Shown here: piece after piece, positions 27,707-36,852 of the stretch | How the letters are laid out: each line of letters begins with the position of its first letter | Position numbering within the stretch: the stretch's first letter is position 1 | Origin: Phycisphaerales bacterium | GTDB lineage: Bacteria; Planctomycetota; Phycisphaerae; Phycisphaerales; SM1A02 | Direction of reading: 5' to 3' | Assembly: GCA_028278245.1 (NCBI GenBank) | Contig: JANQEQ010000095.1 | Location: forward strand, 1-54,518 | DNA: 54,518 bases | Translations under genes and position numbers: made by a program | The notes under the pieces: model-generated | Database searches by the model: none | What the model was told of the DNA's origin: nothing | What the model saw: the letters and a program-made list of their open reading frames with translations, nothing else

Positions 27707-29209
27707 ATGTTGAATATCACCCTGCAACGATCGTTACTGGTTGCAACTCCACTGGTCGGATTCCTCAGTCTGCCAACAGACTCTCCTGCTGCGGATGATC
27801 ATCACAAACCACCCAATATCATTTATATCCTCGCCGATGATCTGGGTTACGCTGAACTTGGCTGCTACGGTCAGACGAAAATCAAAACGCCGAATATTGA
27901 TCGTATAGCGGCCGAGGGAATTCGTTTCACGCAACATTACTCAGGCAGCCCGGTTTGCGCCCCGTCACGCTGCATTTTGCTCACCGGATTGCATACCGGC
28001 CATGCCTACATCCGGGATAACAAGGAGATGGGGGGTTGGCAGAGGGACGCAAGAGAAGGGCAACTTCATATCCCTGAAGAGACCCTCACGATCTCAAAGT
28101 TATTGCAAGGGATAGGGTACGCCACAAGCGTTATCGGGAAGTGGGGATTAGGGGGACCAGATACGGTCGGGCATCCCAACCAGCAAGGATTCGATCATTT
28201 CTTCGGTTACCTGTGTCAACGCGTGGCGCATAACTACTATCCGACACATCTCTGGCGGAACAATGACAAAGTGATGCTGGAGGGAAATGAATGGTTCAGC
28301 GCGCACCAGCGCCTCGAGGAGCCGCCGAGTGACCCGGCACAGTATGATCAATACTCCGGCTCACAATATGCTCCGGACTTGATGATTGAGGAAGCGTTGC
28401 AGTTTGTTCGCGCGCACGAGGATGAACCATTCTTCCTGTACTATGCCACGCCGGTCCCTCATGCTGCGATTCAAGTTCCAGACGATTCAGTGGAGCCATA
28501 TGCAGAGCTGGGATGGGATAAGGAGCCGTATCTGGGACAGAAAGGGTATTTGCCTCACCCTTGTGTCCGCGCGGGGTATGCAGCAATGGTATCGCGCATG
28601 GATCGTGACATCGGCCGACTCCTTTCACTACTGGATGAGCTTGAACTGGCGGATAATACCATTGTCATGTTCACCAGTGATAACGGGCCGACCTTCAACG
28701 GTGGGACAGATTCGACATTCTTTGAAAGTGCAGGATCATTCCGGGGATTGAAGTGTTCATTGTATGAAGGTGGTATCAGAGTTCCCCTGGTGGCGCGCTG
28801 GCCGGGCCATATCCCTGCCGGAAAAGTCACCCACCATCTGTCAGCCTTTTGGGACGTCATGCCCACCCTGTGCGAGATGATCGACATAGAATCCACGCCA
28901 GATATTGATGGTATTTCGTTCCTGCCGGCATTGACCGGCCGTGGGGAAGACCAGCCACAGCACGAATATCTTTACTGGGAGTATCGCGGACACCAGGCAG
29001 TTCGGAAGGGGAAGTGGAAAGCGGTGTGGCGAAAAAATGCTGAATCGATTGAGTTATATGATCTGACTACGGATATCGGAGAGCAGCACAACGTCGCCGC
29101 GGAGCATGATGGTGTAGTGCAATCAATGATGAAGATCATGACCGAAGGACGAACTCCATCCGAACACTTTCCTCTCAAACGAAAACGAGAGGGAGATAAA
29201 GACAGTTAA
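27707..29209 (+). CDS. Sulfatase 2 (S1 family)
   Basis: A 500-residue exported sulfatase with signal peptide (LVATPLVGFLSLPTDSPA). IIYILADDLGYAELGCYG holds the calcium-binding Asp pair, and VCAPSRCILLTG is a canonical C-x-P-S-R formylglycine site. IGKWGLGG replaces the more usual GKWHLG, so the active-site His is exchanged for Gly here, which may affect specificity; FTSDNGPTF holds the late Asp-Asn pair. I take the ATG at 27707, which begins the signal peptide; a TTG 23 codons upstream gives an implausible leader. Gene order and direction suggest co-transcription with sulfatase 3 (42 bases downstream). Confidence 0.85.
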   Translation: MLNITLQRSLLVATPLVGFLSLPTDSPAADDHHKPPNIIYILADDLGYAELGCYGQTKIKTPNIDRIAAEGIRFTQHYSGSPVCAPSRCILLTGLHTGHAYIRDNKEMGGWQRDAREGQLHIPEETLTISKLLQGIGYATSVIGKWGLGGPDTVGHPNQQGFDHFFGYLCQRVAHNYYPTHLWRNNDKVMLEGNEWFSAHQRLEEPPSDPAQYDQYSGSQYAPDLMIEEALQFVRAHEDEPFFLYYATPVPHAAIQVPDDSVEPYAELGWDKEPYLGQKGYLPHPCVRAGYAAMVSRMDRDIGRLLSLLDELELADNTIVMFTSDNGPTFNGGTDSTFFESAGSFRGLKCSLYEGGIRVPLVARWPGHIPAGKVTHHLSAFWDVMPTLCEMIDIESTPDIDGISFLPALTGRGEDQPQHEYLYWEYRGHQAVRKGKWKAVWRKNAESIELYDLTTDIGEQHNVAAEHDGVVQSMMKIMTEGRTPSEHFPLKRKREGDKDS

Positions 29210-29251
29210 TTAGTACTTTGAGTTCGGTTTATTTGAGGAAGGATCAAGGTG

Positions 29252-30745
29252 ATGAGGAAAGGGCTGCAATTGTTTTCATCATTGCTGGCAGCCGGGGTGA
29301 CAACAGCGACCGCCTGGGCCCAGGAAATTCCGGCGGTAGAAACAATTCGACCGCCCAACATCATCCTGGTTCTCGTTGATGATCTGGGGTGGGCGGATCT
29401 TGGTTGCTACGGCAGTGAGTACTACGAAACCCCGCATCTCGATGCACTGGCATCTCAAGGCATGCGCTTCACCAATGCTTACGCAGCGTGCGCGGTCTGT
29501 TCACCGACACGGGCCGCAATTCTCACAGGGCGTTATCCTGCCCGGCTCGGTATCACCGATTGGATTCGTCCCCTGGCCGGCAAGGAATGGACGGAAACAG
29601 ATATTCGTGCTCAATCGGATTATGTCGGAAATCCCAAGCGTCAGTTCTTAACTCCGCGCAATCCCCGCTGGATGGAACATGATGAGATCACAATAGCGGA
29701 ACTGTTACAAGAACAAGGTTATATCAGCGGATTTGTGGGTAAGTGGCATCTGGGGCCGGAGGATTGGTATCCGGAGGATCAGGGATTCGATTTCAACGCC
29801 GGGGGATGCGATTACGGCCACCCGCCACATTTTTTTGATCCTTACCCGGCTAAACATCAGCCGACATCCATTCCCAATCTTCCCCCGCGCAAAGAAGGCG
29901 AGTACCTGACTGATCGGGAAGCTGACGAGGCGGTCAGTTTCATCAAGCGCAGTTCGGGTCAACCGTTCTTCCTCTACCTCTGTCATTATGCGGTTCACTC
30001 ACCGATCCAGGCCAAGCAAGATCTGATCGATTATTACCAGGAGAAGCCTACTGTAGAAGGTGATGGCCAGAGCTTTCCTGCGTACGCTGCGATGGTGCAC
30101 AGTGTGGATGATGCGATGGGTGCACTGTTGAAAACGATCAATGAATTGGACATCGCGGACAATACGTTGATTATCTTCACCAGTGATAATGGGGGCGCGA
30201 CGCATTTTCGCGCGACGGATAATCGACCATTACGATCGGGTAAGGGAAGACCGTACGAAGGCGGTATTCGTGAACCATTTATTGTATGTTGGCCCGGCCA
30301 GGTAAGCGAGGGATCAACGTGTGATACTCCGATATCATCCATTGATCTGTTGCCGACCGTTTGCGAAATTACAGGTGCGGCTCTCCCGACAGATCGTCCC
30401 CTTGATGGATCGAGTTTGATGCCCTTGTTCAAGGAGCGGGGTGAATGGGATCGCACTGCACTGTACTGGCACTTTCCCCATTACTGGGCTGGGAAATTGG
30501 TGGGGCCGTACAGTATTATTCGAGAGGGCGATTGGAAGCTGATCAGGTTTTACGAGCAGGATCGGATTGAGCTATATAATCTTACGCAGGATCTCAGTGA
30601 AAAACACGACCTGTCTTCTGCGCAACCGGAAAAGGTATACGAACTCAATATCCAACTTGAGAACTGGTTGACTGAAGTGGGAGCGAAATTGCCTATGGAG
30701 AATCCTGAGTATAAACCTCCAGTTAATAATGAACAGACGAAATGA
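29252..30745 (+). CDS. Sulfatase 3 (S1 family)
   Basis: A 497-residue exported sulfatase: signal peptide ending near TAWA, ILVLVDDLGWADLGCYG, formylglycine site VCSPTRAAILTG (C-x-P-T-R), GKWHLGPEDW, and FTSDNGGATHF. The length is normal for arylsulfatase-A-like enzymes. ATG at 29252 is preferred over the GTG just before it because GAAGGA ends eight bases upstream. The stop overlaps the start of the phosphatase gene as ATGA, so the two are translated together. Confidence 0.85.
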   Translation: MRKGLQLFSSLLAAGVTTATAWAQEIPAVETIRPPNIILVLVDDLGWADLGCYGSEYYETPHLDALASQGMRFTNAYAACAVCSPTRAAILTGRYPARLGITDWIRPLAGKEWTETDIRAQSDYVGNPKRQFLTPRNPRWMEHDEITIAELLQEQGYISGFVGKWHLGPEDWYPEDQGFDFNAGGCDYGHPPHFFDPYPAKHQPTSIPNLPPRKEGEYLTDREADEAVSFIKRSSGQPFFLYLCHYAVHSPIQAKQDLIDYYQEKPTVEGDGQSFPAYAAMVHSVDDAMGALLKTINELDIADNTLIIFTSDNGGATHFRATDNRPLRSGKGRPYEGGIREPFIVCWPGQVSEGSTCDTPISSIDLLPTVCEITGAALPTDRPLDGSSLMPLFKERGEWDRTALYWHFPHYWAGKLVGPYSIIREGDWKLIRFYEQDRIELYNLTQDLSEKHDLSSAQPEKVYELNIQLENWLTEVGAKLPMENPEYKPPVNNEQTK

Positions 30746-33441
30746 AGAATATACATTTTCGATTACTGCCCTTCTCAATAGTGTCTATCCTCTTGTTCAC
30801 CCGTCATCAAGTCAATGGTGATTCGTTTCGTTCTCAATGGTCGCAGGGAATCGAACGTACCTGGATCGGACCTGAGTATTTTGCCAATCGTTTGCAGGAT
30901 TGGCGTTTGAGTGATGGTCGGGTGGAATGTATTGAAGCCTCACTGGGGAGACCGATAAGGGTGCTGCACGTATTGCCCCTGGAGTTGAATGAAACACAAA
31001 CAGATTTTGAGATTGAGGTGCAGCTTGGGACTATCGAGTCTGCGAAAACAGGAACACCAGACTCCTGGGCCGGCTTCCTCATCGGCTCGGGCGGGAAGCA
31101 TGTTGACTATCGTCTCACAGCAATGGTGCACCATCGTCCAGCCCGTGATGGTGGACTCATTGCTGCGGTGGATGGCTCGGGGCGAGTTATGTTCCGGGAT
31201 AATGAAACGAATATTCACAAAGGAAATTCCTGGTCAATTACCGGGAAGCTGCGTGAAGGTGAGCTCAGCGAGATCCCAGCAGATTCACGCGAGGACTCAA
31301 ACTCAGTTGATGTCCTCCCAGGCAAAATCAAGCTTCGTTTACTAGGGGCAGCGAAGGGCCAGGATAATCAACTTACTTTAGTCGCGCAGAATGCAGAAAC
31401 CGGCAATGAGTTGAGCCGAGCAATATTGTTAGTTGATGATCCATCTCTCATCGAAGGGTGTATTGGCCTGGTGTCGCACTTGGGACCTCCGGAAAGTGAA
31501 TTGGGGTACTGGTTTTCTGACTTCAATGCTCAGGGCGGAAAGTTAACAAATTATCCGGAGCGCGCATTTGGGCCAATATTCTGTACCCAATACACGCTCA
31601 GCAATAATATTTTGAAGTTAACAGCCCAGATGCCACCCCTCAGCGAGGAAGATGATCAGGAAGTTATACTTGAAATTCAAGACAAGGATGGATCGTGGCG
31701 ACAGATTGCACAATCTCGAATCAATGATGATTGTCACACTGCACAATTCCGCATAGAAAACTGGAACCCCCAGTACGATATCCCTTATCGCGTTTCTTAC
31801 GATCTTAATCAGGGCAGTGAGTATGCAACAACCTACTACTGGACAGGAACCATTCGCGCTGAACCAGTTGAAAAAGAAGAAATCGTGGTAGCTGCATTCA
31901 CCGGTAACAAACATTTCACCGGAAATCTACAATGGAATCACAACAGTATATGGTTCCCGCATATTGATATTACCGAAGCGGTCGCTTATCACGATCCAGA
32001 TCTACTGTTCTTCTCCGGTGATCAGGTGTATGAGGGTGATATCACCGGCGCACAGCGTAGACCATTGGAGAAAGCAATCCTCGACTACCATGACAAGTGG
32101 TACCGCTGGTGCTGGACGTTCGGCGACCTGGCGCGTGATCGACCGTGCATCTGCATTCCCGATGATCACGATGTTTATCACGGTAATATCTGGGGTGCAG
32201 GAGGACGGGCAGCTCAACGTCAGGATGATGGGGGATATACCATGCCGCCAAGGTTCGTCAGGATGGTTGAACGAACACAAACGAGCCATCTGCCTGATCC
32301 ATACGATCCTACGCCCATCGAGCAGGACATTGGTGTTTATTACACGAGTATTGAATACGGTGGTGTCAGTTTCGCGGTGATCGAGGATCGCAAATTCAAA
32401 TCATCCCCGACCGTGATGGTACCCGATGGAAAAGTTGTTAACGGCTGGTTCCAATACGCTGACTTTGATCCTACTGATGCAGATGTCGCCGGTGCAACAT
32501 TGCTCGGCAATCGGCAGTTGGAGTTCCTTCGTCACTGGGGGCAGGACTGGAGCGGTAACACCTGGATGAAAGTTGTACTGTCACAAACGATATTCGCAAA
32601 CGTTGCGACGATTCCAAGGGATGCGACGAGTGGCAGTGTGCTACCAAGCCTTCCTATACCGTTACCAGATGAGTATCCGAGCGATTACAAACTTGCTGCA
32701 GATGCCGACTCCAATGGTTGGCCGCAATCCGGGCGCAACCGGGCATTGCAGGAAATAAGGCGCGCATTTGCTCTGCACATCGCTGGTGATCAGCACCTGG
32801 GAAGCTGTATTCAGTATGGCGTTGATAATTTCGACGATGCAGGGTACGCCTTTTGTGTGCCTTCAATAGCAAATACCTGGCCACGTCGATGGTTTCCTCC
32901 TCACCCGGGAGAAGGTCGCAGAAAGGACATGCCACGTTACACCGGACGATACCTGGATGGATTCGGAAATCACATGACAGTGCATGCAGTTTCGAATCCG
33001 GTCGCATCCAATCATGAACCTGCCGCACTACATGACAGGGCACCGGGTTACGGGATCGTTCGATTCAATCGTGCCGATCGATCGATCAATATCGAATGTT
33101 GGCCGCGATGGTCTGATCCATCAACGCCGGGGGCGAAACAATACGCGGGTTGGCCAATCACTATTGAGCAAACTGACAATTACGACCGGGAACCGATCGC
33201 CTTCCTGCCTATACTGAAAATCAGCGGGATAATAGACCCGGTTGTTCAAATTATCGATGAATCGCTCGATGAGATCGTGTATACGTTACGCATGAACGGC
33301 ACAGTTTTTCATCCGAAAGTATTTACTCGCAGCCCACATACAGTCATTGTTCATAATCCGGATACCGGGCAGATGCACACATTCAATGATGTTCAACCGG
33401 GATCATTCAATGATGAGCGAGTGATCATCGTGCCTTTCTGA
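30742..33441 (+). CDS. PhoD-like phosphatase/phosphodiesterase with N-terminal extension
   Basis: An 899-residue exported metallophosphatase. The signal sequence is followed by about 350 residues of beta-rich sequence that I cannot assign, perhaps a lectin-like or PhoD-N-like module. The PhoD-type core runs from about residue 375 to 800 with LFFSGDQVYEGD, CIPDDHDVYHGN and HIAGDQHLGS, the metal-binding motifs of the family. PhoD enzymes cleave phosphate mono- or diesters and use calcium and iron. In a sulfatase cluster it might remove phosphate groups from the same glycan. It overlaps sulfatase 3 by four bases and precedes sulfatase 4 by 55. Confidence 0.8.
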   Translation: MKNIHFRLLPFSIVSILLFTRHQVNGDSFRSQWSQGIERTWIGPEYFANRLQDWRLSDGRVECIEASLGRPIRVLHVLPLELNETQTDFEIEVQLGTIESAKTGTPDSWAGFLIGSGGKHVDYRLTAMVHHRPARDGGLIAAVDGSGRVMFRDNETNIHKGNSWSITGKLREGELSEIPADSREDSNSVDVLPGKIKLRLLGAAKGQDNQLTLVAQNAETGNELSRAILLVDDPSLIEGCIGLVSHLGPPESELGYWFSDFNAQGGKLTNYPERAFGPIFCTQYTLSNNILKLTAQMPPLSEEDDQEVILEIQDKDGSWRQIAQSRINDDCHTAQFRIENWNPQYDIPYRVSYDLNQGSEYATTYYWTGTIRAEPVEKEEIVVAAFTGNKHFTGNLQWNHNSIWFPHIDITEAVAYHDPDLLFFSGDQVYEGDITGAQRRPLEKAILDYHDKWYRWCWTFGDLARDRPCICIPDDHDVYHGNIWGAGGRAAQRQDDGGYTMPPRFVRMVERTQTSHLPDPYDPTPIEQDIGVYYTSIEYGGVSFAVIEDRKFKSSPTVMVPDGKVVNGWFQYADFDPTDADVAGATLLGNRQLEFLRHWGQDWSGNTWMKVVLSQTIFANVATIPRDATSGSVLPSLPIPLPDEYPSDYKLAADADSNGWPQSGRNRALQEIRRAFALHIAGDQHLGSCIQYGVDNFDDAGYAFCVPSIANTWPRRWFPPHPGEGRRKDMPRYTGRYLDGFGNHMTVHAVSNPVASNHEPAALHDRAPGYGIVRFNRADRSINIECWPRWSDPSTPGAKQYAGWPITIEQTDNYDREPIAFLPILKISGIIDPVVQIIDESLDEIVYTLRMNGTVFHPKVFTRSPHTVIVHNPDTGQMHTFNDVQPGSFNDERVIIVPF

Positions 33442-33496
33442 TAATATCATCACGTTGAGATCAATTTCGTAGTGAAGCTCAGGAAGGAGATACTCC

Positions 33497-35002
33497 ATGA
33501 AACGGTCATTGATCGCATGTTCGGTTCTGGTTTCGAGTCTGCAGTTTGAAAGTACAGCGCTGGCTTCAAACCAGCAGGTGAAAGACGAGCGACCAAATAT
33601 CATCTTCATCTTCGCCGATGATCATGCGACGCAGGCGGTAAGTGCCTATGGCTCCGAGATCGCTAATACACCGAATATTGATCGATTGGCTCAGGAAGGA
33701 GCGTTGTTTCGCAATTGCTTTGCCACCAATGCAATTTGTGCTCCGAGCCGTGCTGTCGTATTGACCGGTAAACACAGTCACATGAATGGTGTGATGACGA
33801 ATGCCGAAGTATTTGATGGTTCCCAACAGACATTCCCCAAATTGCTTCAACAAGTGGGTTACCAGACGGCGATGATCGGGAAGTGGCACCTCAAATCCGA
33901 TCCCACAGGCTTCCATCATTGGGAGGTTCTTCGGGGACAGGGGCCGTACTACAACCCGCAAATGATGACATCAGACGGTGTACATAAAATCACTGGTTAC
34001 ACGACTGACATTATCACGGATCTGTCCCTTGATTGGATGGAAGATCAGCGCGAGTCCGGTCAACCATTTCTGCTGATGTGCCAGCACAAGGCTCCACACC
34101 GAAATTGGCAACCCGGTCCCGAGCACCTCAATGATTTAGATGAGATGGAAATCCAGGAACCGCCGACTCTGTTCGATGATTATGCCGGACGCGCAAGTGG
34201 AGCAGCGAACCAGGAGATGACGATTGCTCGACACTTCTTCCCCAGCGATGTCAAACTTGAGCCACCCGGTAATTTGACTCCTGAGCAACTTGCGCGGTGG
34301 AACGAAGCATACGAATCCAAGAACGAAGCGTTCAGGCAGGCAGACCTGCAAGGCGATGATCTCACGCGTTGGCGCTACCAGAGATATCTCAAGGATTACC
34401 TGCGAACAGTTGCATCACTCGATGACAATGTTGGTCGGATACTCGAATATCTGGACAAAACCGGGCTAGCTGAGAAGACGGTGGTCATCTACTCATCGGA
34501 TCAGGGATTCTTCCTCGGTGAACATGGCTGGTATGACAAACGCTGGATGTACGAAGAATCAGCGCGTATGCCATTGCTTGTACGATGGCCGAGCAAGGTA
34601 CAACCGGGAAAGAAGTTCGACCACTTGGTACAGAATCTTGATTTCGCTCCAACCTTTCTTGAACTTGCGGGTGTAAGTATCCCTGCTGATATGCAGGGTG
34701 AAAGTCTGTTACCACTGTTGGCTGGCGAACAAACTGAAAGCTGGCGAAATTCAATCTACTATCATTACTATGAATTTCCGGGTGTTCACGCAGTTCCTCG
34801 TCACTTCGGGGTACGCACCGATCGTTATAAACTTATCCGATATTACCAACTGGATGAATGGGAATTTTTTGATCTCAAGAACGATCCCGATGAGTTGAAA
34901 AGTGTTTATGACGATTCTGAATACGCACCTGTTATTGAGGAACTCAAACACGAGTTAATCAGGTTGCAGGGATTGTATGTCGATCCACAGCCGAAAGAGT
35001 AA
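33497..35002 (+). CDS. Sulfatase 4 (S1 family)
   Basis: A 501-residue exported sulfatase with signal peptide (ends near TALAS), [18 protein letters not shown], formylglycine site [12 protein letters not shown] and GKWHLKSD. The metal-site start ADDHA instead of DDLG/DDQG marks a different sub-family from the other three; this type resembles N-acetylglucosamine-6-sulfatase- and iduronate-2-sulfatase-like enzymes, though without a search I only note the likeness. The strong ribosome site AAGGAG sits seven bases before the ATG. It is the last gene of the catabolic island; a recombinase fragment begins just past its stop. Confidence 0.85.
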   Translation: MKRSLIACSVLVSSLQFESTALASNQQVKDERPNIIFIFADDHATQAVSAYGSEIANTPNIDRLAQEGALFRNCFATNAICAPSRAVVLTGKHSHMNGVMTNAEVFDGSQQTFPKLLQQVGYQTAMIGKWHLKSDPTGFHHWEVLRGQGPYYNPQMMTSDGVHKITGYTTDIITDLSLDWMEDQRESGQPFLLMCQHKAPHRNWQPGPEHLNDLDEMEIQEPPTLFDDYAGRASGAANQEMTIARHFFPSDVKLEPPGNLTPEQLARWNEAYESKNEAFRQADLQGDDLTRWRYQRYLKDYLRTVASLDDNVGRILEYLDKTGLAEKTVVIYSSDQGFFLGEHGWYDKRWMYEESARMPLLVRWPSKVQPGKKFDHLVQNLDFAPTFLELAGVSIPADMQGESLLPLLAGEQTESWRNSIYYHYYEFPGVHAVPRHFGVRTDRYKLIRYYQLDEWEFFDLKNDPDELKSVYDDSEYAPVIEELKHELIRLQGLYVDPQPKE

Positions 35003-35039
35003 ATCACGGGAAGATAGCGATCTTTGTTCTTTCAACAAA

Positions 35040-35285
35040 TGTGTGAAACAGGAAGGCTGTCAATCTTCCAGCGGAAAGCTTCGTCGTCGCTGTCTGCAAA
35101 CTGACTCCTACCAGATTGCGAAGGAGAAGCCAAGGCAGTTTGAATCTGCACGGCTGCGAGGTATCGAAAATCCACTCCTTACACGAACTCCTATCGCTGA
35201 CGTCGTCACTACCTATGTCGCTCACATGCGCCAGCACAAGACACCTAAGAACACTCCTGATCCCATGCGTCCAAAGGATCTTTAT
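35040..35285 (+). pseudogene. Tyrosine recombinase (integrase) N-terminal fragment
   Basis: This frame encodes sequence resembling the N-terminal arm and SAM-like core-binding start of planctomycete tyrosine recombinases: LRRRCLQTDSYQIAKEK, QFESARLRGIENPL, TPIADVVTTYVAHMRQHKT, then PKN. Intact relatives continue with several hundred residues including the catalytic Arg-His-Arg-Tyr set, none of which follows. There is also no proper start codon or ribosome site. The likeness is recalled, not searched. I read it as the decayed end of an integrase gene, cut off where the next minus-strand gene begins. Confidence 0.5.
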
Positions 35286-35313
35286 ACGACCGCACTAAAA
35301 TATAAGATGAATT

Positions 35314-36564
35314 TCACCCACTTGTTAGAAGCGATCTACGATTCAATCCCCTTCGTCCACAATCTTTCGCAGCCTTCATTACTAAATCAACAGCTAGAGT
35401 AGACTCTCGAGGTTGAACGCCTATTGCCTTTATTTTTTTCTTTTCTCTGAAACCCCCACCGTAATCTCTAATAACAACCACACTAATCGCTCGAGGATCT
35501 GGCTCGTACGATTCACGGTACTCCCATCCAGATTTTTGATCCACGCTCACTTTTGCTGGTAATCTGTTTATCACAGCCTGAATAAAATCTGGTTGAATAT
35601 ATGGACATAATTGAACTCTTTGCATCTTGTTCTGAATTTCGTGTTTGATTCTCTCGTGATCAAATTGGAAATTCTTTGCATCGATAAACTTTCCATACGT
35701 GAACCACTCAGACCAACTTGTCCAATCCATACCTAGTTGTTTGCATCCCCATACATTGAATCTCCCATCATCTACACCAAAACAATACTCTACTGGTTTG
35801 TATGATTTGTCTCTCTCATCAGCGCACCGAATATATCCAAACAATTCTTGCCAATCGCATAATTTACCGCACAGATATGATTCACTGTTACGTATCCCAG
35901 CTAGTGCTTTTGCAACGGGAAGTAAACTGGACATATCATCCATTCTTACTGTCACAGCATGCCACTGCTTACCACTTCTTTCTGCTTTTTGGTATGTCTC
36001 CAAGCTTTGAGCATGCTTCAGTGCCTTTGGAAATCCAGCTGCAGTAGAATCTGCAAACGCTATGGTTATCCCCCAGTCGGGCACTGCAAGATCGATCGCT
36101 TTCCCTTTGACCTCTGATTTTCCTGTAAGACTACTACCACATTCCGGACAAAACTTTGTACCTCCCTTTGCAGATGCTCCACAGTCTGGACATATTGGTA
36201 CCGATAATTTACGTCTTTGCTTTGCTTCCTTTAACAGCACATTTATTTGATTCTGCCCCATGCCACTTGCTTTCGCGGCATCCGTTAAGACTTTTTTCTC
36301 TTCCTCCTGCACAACCCCATCAACCAATGCCATTTCTATCATATCTTCAAGATTCCGTATTCTAAACGAATACCTATTCAGCAAGTCAAGATTTATTTCA
36401 TGCCCCTCGAGTTCTTTTCGTGCCTTTCGCAATTGTGTTTTTGTTGCACCAATAGAAAGCCGTATTTCTTCTATTTGCCGTTCCTCTTCAGCTGAAAGAA
36501 CATTATCAGCATGTGCAATTGCGAGTACGTTTTTAAGATATGCAATACGCTCTACATCGTTCAT
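35314..36564 (-). CDS. TerB-like/zinc-ribbon protein of unknown function
   Basis: A 416-residue cytosolic protein. Residues about 5-115 contain two similar helical halves with acidic loops (AHADNVLSAEEE, LVDGVVQEEEK), as in TerB-like domains that bind metal at membranes or serve as stress-response adaptors. A zinc ribbon follows with Cys125, Cys128, Cys139 and Cys142 (CPDCG-x10-CPECG). The remaining 270 residues are a region I do not recognise, rich in Trp, Tyr and Cys. The gene is clearly more AT-rich than its surroundings and is flanked by an integrase fragment and a tRNA-like fragment, so it was probably acquired horizontally. A defence or stress role would fit TerB proteins in mobile DNA but is not shown here. 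Its own promoter is likely (see 36601). Confidence 0.6.
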   Translation of the reverse strand: MNDVERIAYLKNVLAIAHADNVLSAEEERQIEEIRLSIGATKTQLRKARKELEGHEINLDLLNRYSFRIRNLEDMIEMALVDGVVQEEEKKVLTDAAKASGMGQNQINVLLKEAKQRRKLSVPICPDCGASAKGGTKFCPECGSSLTGKSEVKGKAIDLAVPDWGITIAFADSTAAGFPKALKHAQSLETYQKAERSGKQWHAVTVRMDDMSSLLPVAKALAGIRNSESYLCGKLCDWQELFGYIRCADERDKSYKPVEYCFGVDDGRFNVWGCKQLGMDWTSWSEWFTYGKFIDAKNFQFDHERIKHEIQNKMQRVQLCPYIQPDFIQAVINRLPAKVSVDQKSGWEYRESYEPDPRAISVVVIRDYGGGFREKKKIKAIGVQPRESTLAVDLVMKAAKDCGRRGLNRRSLLTSG

Positions 36565-36600
36565 TGATTACCCCCGATCAGCTGGGTTATGCTTTTCAGA

Positions 36601-36606
36601 ATTATA
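36601..36606 (-). promoter_or_regulatory. Candidate -10 box of the TerB/zinc-ribbon gene
   Basis: Read on the minus strand this is a perfect TATAAT, 37 bases upstream of the ATG at 36564. The -35 region is poor (ATGTAA at 17-base spacing). A GGGGGT ribosome site stands close to the ATG. Confidence 0.4.
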
Positions 36607-36735
36607 TACTGTCTCATACGATTTTACATTAAAGCATATTCTTTAAATGTCGTGGCAATTCCTCGGAGGTTGTACGATCCCCTTGTACATCACCACTTGA
36701 AAAGCATGGTCAAATCGGTCAAAATGGACTTCGAC

Positions 36736-36846
36736 TAGGGAGAACGTATATCCCTAACCCGCCGCTAGTTCACTGCGGCGCATGAAGTTGCAAATTTGCA
36801 CTCCGGACGCTCATAACCCGGATATCGTAGGTTTGAGGCCTACTAC
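36736..36846 (+). ncRNA. Row of five small hairpins, possible structured RNA or attachment site
   Basis: Five separate inverted repeats follow each other. They are TAGGGA/TCCCTA (36736-36756), CGCCGC/GCGGCG with a 9-base loop (36760-36780), the palindrome TGCAAATTTGCA (36789-36800), TCCGG/CCGGA (36802-36822) and GTAGG/CCTAC with a 7-base loop (36827-36843). Such dense pairing is not expected by chance in a gap. It might be a structured RNA, or the folded attachment site of a mobile element. The last two hairpins look like the anticodon and T arms of a tRNA. No known RNA class was recognised as a whole. Confidence 0.35.
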
Positions 36847-36850
36847 CACG
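36802..36850 (+). pseudogene. tRNA-Met(CAU)-like 3' half
   Basis: The stretch contains the sequence CTCATAA, the loop of a CAU anticodon, within arms TCCGG/CCGGA. Removing the two bases AC at 36807-36808 would give the perfect stem-loop TCCGGG-CTCATAA-CCCGGA. After four to five bases comes a T-arm-like hairpin with a 5-bp stem and a 7-base loop TTTGAGG, then TACCACGA as a possible acceptor strand. No matching 5' acceptor strand or D arm lies at the proper distance, so this is not a working tRNA. It could be a duplicated tRNA end left by integration. Confidence 0.4.
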
Positions 36851-36852
36851 AT

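Noticed and set aside
36802..36850. A functional tRNA-Met gene
   Set aside because: There is no D arm and no 5' acceptor strand at the right distance, and the anticodon stem carries a 2-base insertion.
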